Shown here: piece by piece, positions 1-11,274 of the stretch
How the letters are laid out: each line of letters begins with the position of its first letter
How positions within the stretch are numbered: position 1 is the first letter of the stretch
Origin: Garcia nutans
Lineage: Eukaryota; Streptophyta; Magnoliopsida; Malpighiales; Euphorbiaceae
DNA length: 64,000 nt
Assembly: GCA_947685225.1 (NCBI GenBank)
Contig: CANTUV010000024.1
Location: 55,208,001 to 55,272,000, forward strand
Direction of reading: 5' to 3'
Notes under the pieces: model-generated
Told to the model about the DNA's origin: nothing
What the model saw: only the letters and a program-made list of their open reading frames with translations
The model's database searches: none
Translations under genes and position numbers: made by a program

Positions 1-258
1 CCCCCATGGACCTTTCTTGCGCATTGGACCTCTTTAGCTAGCCTTTAGCTTTTAATTCACACTAAGCATCATAGTCGGCTTTGGTGTGCCTTCTTCAAGC
101 TCTATTGTGCACTTTTCCATTACCATTTCAGTCACTTCCTTTGAAATTTGATCTTGAATATGCAATCCCATAGCTGCTCCAAACTTCTTAGCTCTACTCC
201 TAGTCAATGGCCCATTTGGAAGCACCAATGGATCTTGCCTCGTGGCTGGTTCGTATCA
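1..258 (-). repeat. 3' LTR of the CRM-like element, partial
   Basis: The segment is about 95% identical by eye to 6442-6700, and identity stops exactly at GTATCA (258 and 6700). On the minus strand the LTR begins TGATACGAACC directly after a polypurine tract, which fixes the boundary. A one-base deletion near 234 relative to the 5' LTR shifts the reading frame that continues from integrase into this LTR. Confidence 0.9.
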
Positions 259-272
259 TTCTCCCCCTCTTA
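259..272 (-). promoter_or_regulatory. Polypurine tract of the CRM-like element
   Basis: The minus strand reads AAGAGGGGGAGAA immediately before the LTR start TGATACG. This is the plus-strand DNA priming site for reverse transcription. The coding frame appears to run through it (Glu-Gly-Glu-Asn) into the LTR. Confidence 0.8.
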
Positions 273-279
273 AAAAAGA

Positions 280-956
280 TTTGTCCTCAAATCTGCATCA
301 TCATAAGGAGATAAATCAGACACATTAAAAGTAGCACTAACACCATACTCACCAGGCAAGTCTATCTTTTATGCATTATCATTAATCTTTGCCAACACTT
401 GAAATGGACCATTACCACGTTCATCAAGCTTATTCTTCCTTTGATTTGGAAACCTCTCCTTTCAGAAGTGTACCCAAACCCAATCCCCAGGAGCAAACAC
501 TATCTTCTTGCGTCCTCTATTCGCTTGATCAGCATATGACTTGTTCTTTTTCTCCATATTAACTCGAGCTTTCTCATGCATAGCCTTCACCAATTCTGCT
601 TTCCTATCTCCATCTAAACTAACAAGCTCATGTGAAGGTAAAGAAATAAGATCAAGTACAGTTAATGGGTTAAAACCATAAACAAGCTCAAATGGCGAAT
701 AACCTGTAGAAGAATGAATAGAACGATTATAAGCAAACTCAATAAAAGGTAAACAATCTTCCCAAGCAGCCAAATTCTTTCCCACTATAGCTCTCAACAA
801 TGTACCAAGTGTATGATTAACTACCTCTGTTTGCCCATTTGTTTGTGGATGACAAGTAGGAGAAAACAAAAGATTAGTTCCTAATCTACCCCACAAAACT
901 CTCCAAAAATGGGACAAAAACTTAGCATCTCTATCAGACACAATAGTCCTAGGCAC
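280..956 (-). pseudogene. Integrase C-terminal half, CRM-like element
   Basis: The 956-462 ORF begins at the second catalytic Asp region (SDRDAKF) and contains the HPQTNGQTE block with the catalytic Glu, then the GDWVWVHF segment of the integrase C-terminal domain. The frame ends at 462 on TGA where family members have Arg (CGA), and translation beyond it still reads as integrase C-terminal and linker sequence to about 280. The junction to the upstream integrase half is another CGA-to-TGA stop at about 964. Together with 966-1928 it would process LTR cDNA ends and join them to host DNA. Not functional as it stands. Confidence 0.8.
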
Positions 957-965
957 CCCATGTAG

Positions 966-1928
966 TCAAACCACTTCTCTACAGAACAAATCAGCTACAA
1001 CAATCGCATCATCAGCTTTACGACAAGGAATAAAATGTGCCATCTTACTAAACCTATCAACAACTACAAAAATGCTATCCCTACCTTTTCTAGTTCTAGG
1101 CAATCCAAGCACAAAATCCATGCTAATATCAATCCAAGATGAACTAGGTACAGGTAAAGGCATATATAGACTATGAGGCATAGACTTAGATTTCACCTGT
1201 CTATAAGCAATACAAGCAGAACACAATCTCTCAACATCCTTACGCATAGACGGCCAATAAAAATGCTCAAACAAGATATCATAAGTCTTAGCTACCCCAA
1301 AATGTCCCATTAATCCCCCACAATGAGATTCTAACACAAGAAAATCACGCATGGAACATTTAGGCACACATAATTTATTTCCCTTAAACAAGTATCCATC
1401 ATGCCTATAAAATGAATTAAAAGCTCCATGTTCACATGCAACATACACATTGCCAAAATCAACATCACCTACATATAAGTCCTTAACATACTCAAAACCA
1501 AGCAATTTAGAACTCAACACAGATAGTAATGTATATCTTCTAGACAACGCATCAGCCACTATATTATCCTTTCCTTGCTTGTATTTAACAACATAAGGGA
1601 ATTGTTCTATAAATTCTAGCCACTTACCATGCCTCTTATTCAACTTATCTTGTCCCTTCAAGTGTTTGAGGGACTCATGATCTGTATATATCACGAACTC
1701 CTTTGGAAGGAGGTAGTGATGCCACACGTCCAATGCTCTCACCAAGGCATACAACTCCTTATCATAAGTGGAATAGTTCAATTGTGCACCATTGAGTTTC
1801 TCACTAAAATAGGATATGGGCTTCTTCTCTTGCATCAACACAGCTCCAATACCTACACCAGAAGCATCACACTCAATCTCAAATGTACTCTCAAAATTAG
1901 GTAATGATAAAATAGGAGCGGATGTCAA
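966..1928 (-). pseudogene. RNase H and integrase N-terminal half, CRM-like element
   Basis: Residues 1-130 are the RNase H domain: ECDAS with the first catalytic Asp, YDKELYALV, TDHESLKHL and the DALSRR end. Residues 195-250 hold the H2C2 zinc-binding integrase N-terminus (two His, then CSAC). Residues 265-320 begin the integrase core with the first catalytic Asp in SMDFVLG. The ORF stops at a TGA replacing Arg just before the LHGVPRTI segment that continues in 956-462. Upstream it is separated from RT by a stop-containing stretch at 1929-2150, which still encodes the RT thumb/connection region. Confidence 0.85.
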
Positions 1929-2150
1929 CTTCCCTTTCAGGCAGTCGAAGGCTTTTTGTTGCTCCTTTCCCCATTAGAACCCAACTTCCTTTTTTATTAT
2001 GCTAGTTAACGGTGCTGCAATAGTAGAAAAGTCCTTCACGAACCTCCTATAGAAACTAGCCAATCCATGAAAGCTCCTCACATCCGTCACACTCTTTGGA
2101 GTAGGCCACTCCTTTATAGCTTTCACTTTCTCTTCATCTACTTCAACGCC

Positions 2151-3419
2151 CTACGCACTCACAATAAAACCAAGAAACACAAGCCTATCTATGCAAAATG
2201 TGCATTTCTTAAGCTTGGCATATAAGTTTTCATTTCTTAATACTTCCAAAACTAGCCTAGCATGCTCAACATGGTCATCCAAAGTCTTACTATAAATCAG
2301 AATATCATCAAAATAGAATACAACAAATTTGCCCAAATAAGCTCTCAAAACATGGTTCATTAGTCTCATAAAAGTACTAGGTGCATTAGACAACCCAAAA
2401 GGCATTACTAACCACTCATATAGACCATATTTAGTTTTAAATGTTGTTTTCCATTCATTACCAGGTTTCATACGAATTTGATGATATCCACTCATAAGAT
2501 CAATTTTAGAAAAATACCTGGCACCATGCAGCTCATCCAACATGTCATCAAGTCGTGGTATAGGATGCCGATACTTCACTGTGATCTTATTTACAGCCCT
2601 ACAATCAACACACATTCTCCATGTGCCATCCTTATTTGGAACCAACAACACAGGAACAACACACGGACTCAAACTCTCTCTAATCAGCCCTTTCTTCAGT
2701 AACTCATCTACTTGCTTTTGCATCTCTTTCGTTTCCATGGGATTACTCTGGTAAGCTGGTCTATTTGGGATGGTAGAACCAGGCACGAAGTCTATTTGAT
2801 GCTCAATTCCTCTTAGTGGTGGCAATCCACTAGGTAATTCATCTGGAAACACATCCTGAAAATCCTACAACAAAGACACATAACTAGAAGGCAAACTATC
2901 AAGCGAAACATTAGTGTCAACAAACAAAGTTTCTTTGTATCTAATGAGCAATAATGGCTGCCCAATAGACATTGCAAAATTAACCTCTCTCGCTCTTGCA
3001 TAAAAAGTTTATTTTGCTCTCCCTTCTTTCATATTTTCTCTCACCAATGGGCCATTTATTTGTTTTGTTTCTTTTCTGGCCTCTTTTTCCATTTGCTTTT
3101 CACTCTCACTCACCTTATCATGTTCTCTCAAACTCCCCTTAATTTTTGAATTGGTAGACCCAACTTGCCTCTCTTTCTCAATCATCTTTCTTTGATTTTC
3201 ATACACTTCTAGGGGTGATAATGGAACAAGAGTGACCTGTTTTCCTTCATAGGTAAATGTGTACCTATTAGAAAACCCATCATGTTGTGCTCTCCGATCA
3301 TATTGCCACGGTCTGCCCAACAACATATGTCCAGCTTGCATAGGAACTACATCACAATTAACTTCATCTTTGTACCAGCCTATTGAAAATGGTACCCTCA
3401 CTCGCTTAGTTACTTTCAC
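2151..3419 (-). pseudogene. Protease C-terminus and reverse transcriptase, CRM-like element
   Basis: 3419-3009 encodes the end of the retropepsin domain (HMLLGRPWQYD) followed by a Lys/Glu-rich linker. 2852-2151 encodes RT fingers and palm: VPNKDGTWRMCVDCRAVN, FSKIDLMSGYHQI, MPFGLSNAPSTF and the catalytic FYFDDILIYS (YxDD type, near 2300-2315), then CTFCIDRLVFLGF. Breaks: CAG-to-TAG type stop ahead of QDVFPDELP (about 2864), stop at 2148-2150, and a probable frame change near 3005. RT copies element RNA into cDNA in the cytoplasmic particle. Confidence 0.85.
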
Positions 3420-3440
3420 CTCACCACTATCATTAAACCA

Positions 3441-4967
3441 CTACAACTTATAAGGATTGGGATGCTTCATACATTCTAACCCCAATTTTTCAACCATAGT
3501 AGTACTTGCAGCATTAGTACAGCTCCCACTATCAATAATAAGTGTACAAACCTTACTATTCACTAAGCATCTAGTATGAAAAATATTATCACACTGTACT
3601 AGACTTTCCTCTTTCACCTGCATATTCAGTGCACGCCTAGCAACTAACAATTCACCACGCTCAACTAACAAAGTACAATCAACATGCTCATCACTACCAA
3701 CATCATCATATATAGGAGAATCAAAGTTCCCAACACCATCATTATCATTATCACTAGGTTCAGAATCAGACACAACATCACCATCAGCAGTAGCAATCAT
3801 AACTCTTCTATTTGGACATTGGGATGCAATATGCCCATTCCCTAAACACTTAAAACATTTAATCTCCCTACTAGGAGTGGTAGTGTTAGGCGTACCTGTT
3901 TGCTTGTTTGGACCACTAGATGGCCCTTTTCCACTGGAGGTTGCAGCATTGCTTTTCTGGAATGAATTCTTGAACTCCCCTTTCTCTTCACCCCTATTGG
4001 CTGAATTTGACCCACCACTATATTGGGGTCCTCTAGAGGCCGAATTACTCCCAAACACATTTTGTGGTCTCCCATAGCCAAGTTTGGTGGAACTCTTGCT
4101 CTTTAACCTCCTCTCTATCTTCATGGCTTTATCAACCATCTCCTCCATGGTATTGTAATCATACATGTCCAACTCACTTGCAATATTCTGATTAAGTCCT
4201 CCAAGAAATCTAGACATCATCCTTTGTTCATCTTCCTCAATATTAGCTCTAGCCATGATCATCTCCATCTCCTTGTGGTATTCTTCTACACTTTTGCCAC
4301 CTTGCACCAGTCGTGCTAAGCGATTATAAAGATCCCTATAATAATGAGAAGGGATAAATCGCTGCCTCATCAGGTCTCTCAACTCCTCCCATATGGGTAC
4401 GGCTCTCAACCCCTTGCCTCTTCTAGTGGATTTTAGTTGATTCCACCAGAATGTTGCATAACCCTTGAACTCCACAGCTGCTATGTGTGACTTCTTTTCT
4501 TCAGAATAATTATGGCACTAAAAAATTTGCTCTACTTTGCGCTCCCATTCAATGTATTCTTTAGCATTGTTGTTCCCTCTAAATTCAGGAACCTTCATTT
4601 TGATGGAGGTCAAATCATTATCATTGATAGGTGCTTGATAAATTTCAGCCTCTCCTTCTTCAAATCCATAATCAGCCACACGGCCTCTCTCATATGCACC
4701 TCTTGGTGCCCTCCTCCTAACTGGCTCTTCTCTCTCTTTAGCTCTTACTGGTTGTAGAATTCTCTGTGGTAGCCTTATTGGAGCAAGTTGTTGTGCTTGC
4801 ATTAAGCGTTCCATGGACTGCTGCAAGCTAGCCAATGTATTTGCTATTCTTTCCATATTGCCCTCATTTGCTTGCTTGCACGTCTCAAGATCATCTGCAA
4901 TATCCAGGATACTCATCTCTTCTTTCTCAACAGCTATGCGTTTATCTCTACTGGAATTGCTATTCAT
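3441..4967 (-). pseudogene. Gag and protease N-terminus, CRM-like element
   Basis: Gag starts at ATG 4967 (Met-Asn-Ser-Asn-Ser). The N-terminal 149 residues hold a predicted coiled coil and an Arg-rich stretch. After one in-frame TAG (4515-4517) the same frame gives the capsid region (WWNQLKSTRRGKG, FLGGLNQNIASELD), a Ser/Gly/Asn-rich linker and a zinc knuckle CFKCLGNGHIASQC (CX2CX4HX4C, about 3808-3857), an acidic Asp/Ser tract, then the retropepsin motif LIIDSGSCTN with catalytic Asp. It ends at a CAG-to-TAG type stop (3438-3440) with the frame continuing into 3419-3009. Gag would form the virus-like particle. Confidence 0.85.
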
Positions 4968-5856
4968 TACCTCACCTTCGCTAATTCTTCTATTGCACTT
5001 TAAAACAAAGGCTCACAAATCAATTACCAAGCACATTCAAGGGAACTAGAACCAAAATCCTAGAATGACACCTAGAAAGAAACTTGACAATTTTGGAGGC
5101 AACACAAGAAAATTTTGTGTCACGCGATTATATCAACCAGAGTATAGAATCAAACAAATAATACTCTAGCAATGTCACGGATTCAAAACGGTAGCTCAAA
5201 CAAGAAATAGAAACAAAGAGGTCAAAAATTATGATGAATTTGGTCAAAATGTATCAAAACCAACTCACCTTATCAAGTTAGTTTATGGACCTAATAATTC
5301 TACTCAAGAAAGCTAGTATCAAGACTCCCCAAGAATTCAATTTCAAAAAGAAAACTTCCAAATCAGTAAGAAAAATGTAATAAAATAGCCCCTCAATTGG
5401 CCGAAATTGGTGGCCAAAATTTTGAATACTTTCAACCTGATTCAAAATGATTCTAAAACCTTAAATTACTAGAAAAGCAAAGAATTTTTGTTGAAGTGAT
5501 TTTGTACTTTTTTTTTTAGGATCTGGTCACTATCCTTTGATCACCAACTAAACACAAAGCCTTCAGTCCAATTTATACCCAATTCGGAATTAGAAAAACG
5601 TATTTCGAATAAAAAGGCAAGAACACAATTTTGAAATTAAACAAAGAATTCTATAACCCAATTCGAAAATCCAAAATAGAACAAATAGAACAACCTAATT
5701 TGGAACAAATAAAACAAATCCAATTCGGAATAAATAAAACAAACCCAATTCAGAATAATAAAGACTCTAACCCAATTCAAAATTCCAAATTAGAACCCTA
5801 ACAGAACAATTAAAACAACCCTAGAAAGACAGATAGATAAAGATTTACCTGTAATT
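4968..5856. other. 5' untranslated leader of the CRM-like element
   Basis: About 890 bases between the primer site and gag ATG on the minus strand. The right part repeats short CCCAATTCGGAAT-type phrases (about 5690-5800), a degenerate tandem array. No conserved ORF seen. Confidence 0.6.
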
Positions 5857-5870
5857 GGCTCTGATACCAA
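5857..5870 (-). promoter_or_regulatory. Primer binding site, tRNA-Met
   Basis: The minus strand reads TTGGTATCAGAGCC two bases after the LTR end (GCGTCA). This is complementary to the 3' end of initiator tRNA-Met, the usual minus-strand primer of plant Ty3/gypsy and Copia elements. Its position fixes the inner end of the 5' LTR. Confidence 0.9.
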
Positions 5871-5872
5871 AA

Positions 5873-6700
5873 TGACGCGGAACCCTATGGCAATGAAGGC
5901 CTCAAACCCCAACGCACGATTGATAGAAGAAAACCAAGAACGAAGGAAAAACTACCTTTTAAAGCACCCAATCGCTTAGCAAAGCACAGACACTTATAAC
6001 GGAAGGATTTAGGAAGCTCGAATTAGAAGAACGCCACAATCGAAATTTATAAGTCAATCTAATTCTTGATGCAATCAGAAGAAAAAGAGAATCCACTCTT
6101 GTTCTATGATGGCCAAAATTTTCAATAAAAAAATTGAGAATATAATTTGTCAAAAAAAAAGTGTGCTTACAAGAAAATAAGGCCCTATTTATACTAAAAG
6201 GCCAATAAAATCCGAATCCCTAATTCTAATGGGAAAAGGAAAGCTACAAAGTCAAAATCCTAACCCACTAAGGAAAATAGAAAGTATGGAAACAAACTAA
6301 TATTCTGAAATAACTAAATAGGGGACCACACATCCCATGTGCCAAATTCGGCCAAACTAAATCCCTTCAAAATAAGAACACGCCCCACACTATTTGGGCT
6401 GTCCATGGGCCTTAAATTACTTCCCAAGGCTGTATATAAACCCCCATGGACCTTTCTTGCACGTTGGACCTCTTTAGCTAGCCTTTAGCTTCCATATTCA
6501 CACTAAGCATCATAATCAGCTTTGGTGTGCCTTCTTCAAGCTCTATTGTGCACTTTTCCATTGCCATTTCAGTCACTTCCTTTGAAATTTGATCTTGAAT
6601 ATGCAATCCCATAGCTGCTCCAAACTTCTTAGCTCTGCTCCTAGTCAATGGCCCATTTGGAAGCACCAATGGATCCTTACCTCGTGGATGATTCGTATCA
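5873..6700 (-). repeat. 5' LTR of the CRM-like element (828 bp)
   Basis: The LTR runs TGATACG...GCGTCA on the minus strand (TG...CA). Its first 220 bases (6700-6482) encode an open stretch with Pro-Arg-Gly-Lys-Asp-Pro and GPLTRSRAKKF, the usual C-terminus of this type of polyprotein, so the pol tail is encoded within the LTR. The remainder is non-coding and AT-rich. Five bases beyond the right end (TCAAT) are the candidate target duplication. Confidence 0.88.
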
Positions 6701-8328
6701 TCAATATAGTCATTATCAATGACTTTACATACTATTTTTAATGTACACAAAACAATTTGCATTATCCATACATTTGGATCATTATTATATTTTTAACCAA
6801 GCCCATATTATACATAATGTATTTGTGACATTATACAAAACATAGCATATTATTGATGTACCAATCATGTAGTAACTTAACACATTTTCCAACCAAATGT
6901 GTTAAGTCCCAATGTCATGTAAATATAAACAATTATTCAAAGTTTGTTCTTACCTCTAAAAGCAAAAAACACCACTTCCAACTTCCTCTTCCAAGATATC
7001 CTCAACACTTGGATTGGGCAGTTCAAATCTCTTCAAAGCCTAAACCAAATGTGATTATAAATAATCACTAAGTGATACAATTAGAAAAATAAGGAAAAGA
7101 ACTATCTAGGGTAAACTCTACACATGACACGATCAACAACACATGCGTGTCCATGACCGTGCCCTAAACCCACAACACAGAAGCTTTGACACGCTTAGTA
7201 ACATGGGCGTGTCGCTGCACGTGTTAATACTCCAACAACATAGTAGCTATGACATGCTTAGTGACATGGGCGTGTCACTGCACATGTCAATACTCCAACA
7301 CACAGTAGCTATGACACGCTCAGTGACATGGGCGTGTCACTGCACATGTCAATTCTCCTCCAACACAGTAGCTATGACACGCTCAGTGACATGGGTGTGT
7401 AACTGTACGTATCACCAACACTGAAAATAGAACCATCGGCATGCCCAAAGACATGGCCGTGCCACCGGGCGTGTCAGGCCAAAAACCTGATATCGACACA
7501 AAAATGCCACATCCAACTATCATCTTTCATTAACCTTTTAAACTCCATATAAACTCAGCCAAATCCACCATTAAACTGCATAATACTTGTGTAAACATCA
7601 ACATAACTCAAACACAAGCAAAAATACTCAATCACAATCATGACTTCTCAACCCAAAAGTTACACAACCCAAAACTCTAATTCTCTTCACCAAACTTAAC
7701 CTTTTTCTTCAATCCAAACCCAAATTCATAGTTAACTAGACAAAATAACTTCAAACATACCAAAATCAACCATTAAAAACATACTACACCAAACATCCAA
7801 TTAACATATACAAAAACCTCATAGAAATTCAAGGAAACAAGTTGGAAACTTACCAAATATGAAGAAAATCCTCAAAACTACAACTTGAACACTTGAAATC
7901 CTTCAATTTTTTGAGTTAGCAAAAAAGCAAAATCTCTTTCCCTCGATGAAGATGATGGCCGGCTCAATGGAGGAAAAGAAGAAGAAGAAGATAGTTATCA
8001 TCAAGTCAAACCAACCATTTCTCTTAGCCACACACTTTGCCCTCTTTTAATCTCCACCAAGCAATATATTATCATAATAATAATTGATCTCAAATATCCT
8101 CTTCCACTATCCATTAATTAATATCTATTTTAAATAATTAAATATCATTTGACCTTATTAACATGTTGACTTGTATATGATATGTATATCTTCATATATA
8201 TAACATATACACATTTCCCTTTTCCTTTTCTTTTCACTTAATCAAATATATACACTTTTAAATCCTTTAATTAATTTTAAAAATTTTTATTTATTTTAAA
8301 ATTTTGGGATATTATTTGGGATATTACA
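6701..8328 (-). repeat. Tekay/Del-like LTR fragment (host of the CRM-like insertion)
   Basis: The right end GGGATATTACA is the minus-strand start TGTAATATCCC shared with the plus-strand LTRs at 10407, 12702, 29950 and 53484. The interior phrase at 6890-6920 (ATGTGTTAAGTCCCAATGTC) recurs at 53003 and 60858. 7100-7470 carries the CACG-type palindrome cluster. The rest of the LTR should lie left of the CRM-like element, outside the window. No primer site is visible beyond 8328, consistent with this being the outer edge of a 5' LTR or a solo LTR. Confidence 0.8.
7140..7475. repeat. Palindrome cluster in Tekay-like LTR
   Basis: Four or five imperfect units of about 57-60 bases contain GACACGCTCAGTGACATGGG followed by CGTGTCACTGCA. 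Each unit holds short inverted pairs of GACACG and CGTGTC. The same kind of cluster, with diverged sequence, occurs in every Tekay-like LTR of the window. Confidence 0.75.
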
Positions 8329-8360
8329 AAATTAGTGCTAAATAATTTTGCTTCAAAATT

Positions 8361-8491
8361 ATTAACATGCATGCTTTTAATAAATTATGAGGATATATTT
8401 TTTTTTAATTTTTCATAGTTGACCTACTTTAGGTCTAATATGAAAAATACAAAAATTATCCTCATAATTTACTAAAAGCATGCATATTAAC
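8361..8491. repeat. Imperfect inverted repeat, 131 bp hairpin
   Basis: Arms of about 36 bases (ATTAACATGCATGCTTTTAA at the left, with the complement ending at 8491) enclose an inner segment that also pairs (TTTTTCATA...GACCT with AGGTCTAATATGAAAAA). The whole can fold into one long hairpin. It is MITE-like in shape, but I could not identify a target duplication. Confidence 0.6.
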
Positions 8492-8522
8492 AATTGAGGA
8501 TATTGTGCATATTAACATGCCT

Positions 8523-8672
8523 TGGTGCATGATATCCACAGATGATATTGTGTTAATATATGAGACCCAAGTAGGAGTAAGTAGGAAGTTGGAGTTGTGA
8601 AGAAGTACTTTGGAACCCAAGGATTATAAGTTTAGTAGGACTAAAACTAAGTATATGCATTATAGATTTTAA
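8523..8672 (+). pseudogene. LINE-type reverse transcriptase fragment
   Basis: The frame from 8523 reads Trp-Cys-Met-Ile-Ser-Thr-Asp-Asp-Ile-Val-Leu-Ile, matching the catalytic (F/Y)ADD block of plant non-LTR retrotransposon RTs, then a KLELWR-like and TLEPKDYKFSRTKTKYM segment typical of the region just after it. One internal TGA (Trp to stop) interrupts it and it ends in TAA near 8672. Only about 50 residues survive, and the residue before Asp-Asp is Thr instead of Ala. A dead scrap. Confidence 0.6.
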
Positions 8673-8717
8673 TATGAAAATGGAGAATAAACTAAGTATA
8701 TCCTAGCGGAAGGTTCG

Positions 8718-9907
8718 TGTCAAATAAGGCAGTAAATGTAATTAGAGATTTTATAAGACTCTACCTTTTTTAACTTGATTCTATCCTATTTATTTCCTTA
8801 AAATCTATCCTTATCTCTTTAGGAAGCTTTCTAATGGAGCCCTAGAAACCCTAGGCCTATAAATACATCTTAAACACAACTTTTGAAGGGATCTTGGATT
8901 CTTATTCTTTTTGAACACCAAATAGCCAACTAAAGTAACCAAACCTTCTCTCCTTCCATCAATCCCAAAAGCTAATTGAGTATCTTTAGGCCATTAAAAC
9001 TCACTCAAATTCAACCTTTGTTAGCTACAAAGAAGGAAGGAATTATTGTTGGTGGCTTAAAGTGGTTTTTTTTTTGGAGAAAATCATTCGCAAACAACTT
9101 GGAATCACAAAGAGTTGAGCAAATTCATTTGATTTAGCTTTTAATACTTTATAAAGTTGATATGTTCATCACCGTTAGGTTAATTATTCAACCTTTCATA
9201 CTTGTTTCATCGATTTTATGAATTTAAGCATGAAAATCAACTAAAATCAAGAGATTATGGAACTACTTTGGTAAAATATGAGGGTTTAAACTCATATTTT
9301 CATTTTTTTTTCAAGCTTAAATAAGCTTTCTAAAGATATTTTGATTGATTAGCTATTTTCATAATTTTATTTTAAAGATGTTATTCGCTTGGAATGATGA
9401 AATCACTTAGGCTTGGCATGATAGGTTGAGATACTAATGAATATGCTTTTATATGCAAAATTTGTTATGATTCTTAGTAATTTTAGCTTTAAAACATGGT
9501 TAATGTACTATATGAAGATTTTCTTATGATGAATTTTAGTATTAAGTTCTCTTTCAATAATGTCGTGATTGTAATTTGTGATAATAGTTAGTTTGGATAT
9601 GATGACATGATGCCATGATATTGTTGCCATAATAATGTATACATGATTATTTATTTTATATATTTGCTATTATATATACAATTTTCATTAGATTTGCATT
9701 ATAAAAAGGCTTTTATGCAAATGTAAGATGAATAGTCCATATAGATCCACTTAGTCTAGTGACTAGTAGTGCGCCATCATTGAACCCAGTATAGGGAATG
9801 GGGTTGACCCTCCACCTCAAGGTTCATCTGTTAAGTCAGCCTACCTATTGAGATATGCATTCTCAATTTGTAATAAGTGATGATCCCCGTAGATCAGCCT
9901 GCTCACA
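8718..9907 (+). repeat. LTR of a Tat-like element, plus strand (left edge uncertain)
   Basis: The right edge is firm: ...CCTGCTCACA followed by GTGGCAACTCCACTAGGGA, the same LTR-end and primer-site arrangement as the Tat elements at 38334 and 49234. The left edge at 8718 (TGTCAAATAAGG) is a guess based on TG. A TATA-like CCTATAAATACA lies near 8868, a plausible promoter. The sequence is otherwise unlike the other Tat LTRs, so it is a different family. Confidence 0.55.
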
Positions 9908-10406
9908 GTGGCAACTCCACTAGGGAGAAGTATTGCCCTTCTAAAACTAATGGTGGCATATAAAAGCGCTAGGTCAGTCTACGTGTGGGATTCTATACTT
10001 GCCCTAAAGCCTGAATCTATTTTGTCCTTGGGGGGTGATATGACAACCATCTTCAATAACCCTACGAATCTAGACATTATTACTATATTGTCAGTGGTCA
10101 CTATCCTCCCTTTTAAGATTTTAGAGCCCAAGTCAGCGTATAAGATAAACCCCTAAAATCCATCCACTTGTTTATTAGACTTTGTTAATTAACTATTATT
10201 TGGGTTGACCTATGGTAAGCCTATAAGCCCAATAAGGATTCACGTTCTTCTACTTTTGAGGGCCATGGATTATTATGGTTTTAACCCAAACTCGTCTTAA
10301 ACATCAAAGTTAAATCATATCATGAGAGGAGCTTGCTTATCCCCTGTTGATATCCAAGCTAAAGCCTTAAGCCTAGGTTAGAGATGGAAATACCTTGTAT
10401 GGGAGC
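9908..10406 (+). other. Tat-like primer site and leader remnant
   Basis: Begins with the primer-site sequence GTGGCAACTCCACTAGGGA. The remaining 480 bases have no recognisable domain; the 82-codon frame at 9908-10156 has no family resemblance I can support. It is interrupted at 10406 by the solo LTR. Confidence 0.5.
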
Positions 10407-11274
10407 TGTAATATCCTAATGTATGCCCTAGAAGTTTTGAATATTATTGCTGTTTTAATTGGATTGAATGTATATGTTGATTTAAAAGAGAAAAGATATT
10501 GAAAAGAGAATGTTTATGTATTGTTTAAAAAGGAAAGTAATGTGTAGAGAGAAAGTGTATATGTTGAGTATATGGTTATATATATAACATATACATTAGT
10601 CAAAAGGGATAGTCAATGGAAGAGGATATTTTTGTGGAATATGTGCAATTACTTTAATGGGCATATAAGTGACAAAGGTTAAGTTAAATGGATGAGGGCA
10701 TTTAGGTAATTGCTTTGTTAGAATTGCTTGGTGGAGATTTAAAGAAGAAAAGAAGTTGACTTGTGTTTATTTTTCTTTTCTTCTCATTTGTGTGCCGGCT
10801 ATCCAAGAGAGGAGAGAGCAAGAGAGGTGTTCTTGATGCTAGAATCAAATTGAAGGAGAAATCAAAGGAGTTGGTTGGAGATTTGTGAAATTTCTTCATT
10901 TAAGGTAAGTACTCTCTTGTTTATCTTTGTTATTTTGAAGTTATGTTTGAGGTGGATTGTGATGTGTTGAGATTATGAATAGGTGTGTTTGAAATGAGTT
11001 TATAAGTGTTGAGATTGATTATAAGTTAAAAAGGTTGGATTGATATTGGTTTTGGTTGGAAGATGATAAGTTAAGAGTGATGTTTGGTTTAGGGTTTTGA
11101 AATGGTAGATGATTAAATGGATTGTTCATGTATGGTTAATTGAATATTGTGTTAAACATGCAAAATAAGTATTAATGACTTTGATTACATCCATTTGAAT
11201 GAGTTTATGTTGCGTATATTGTGTTTTTATTCAATCAAAAGAGAGTTGGCCATAGTTAGGGTTTGTATACATGA

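Larger units (their letters stand above)
1..6700 (-). mobile_element. Ty3/gypsy LTR retrotransposon, CRM-like chromovirus (3' LTR truncated by window)
   Basis: Read on the minus strand the order is 5' LTR (6700-5873), tRNA-Met primer site, leader, gag, protease, reverse transcriptase, RNase H, integrase, polypurine tract, then the first 258 bases of the 3' LTR before the window ends. This order (integrase last) is Ty3/gypsy. The integrase core resembles the CRM/centromeric chromovirus group more than the Tekay-type elements elsewhere in the window; the clade call is from memory of family sequences and is tentative. The gag-pol frame is broken by several in-frame stops but domain order is intact, so this is a recently dead, otherwise complete copy. 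It sits inside a Tekay-like LTR (6701 onward). Its target duplication cannot be tested because the left flank lies outside the window. Confidence 0.85.

Noticed and set aside
7140..7475. Regularly spaced palindromes resembling a CRISPR array
   Set aside because: No unique spacers of constant length, the genome is a plant nuclear one, and the same block is part of an LTR family found several times in the window.
9908..10156. 82-codon plus-strand ORF after the Tat-like primer site
   Set aside because: It starts on the primer site itself, has no ATG-proximal conservation with the other Tat leaders, and no recognisable domain.
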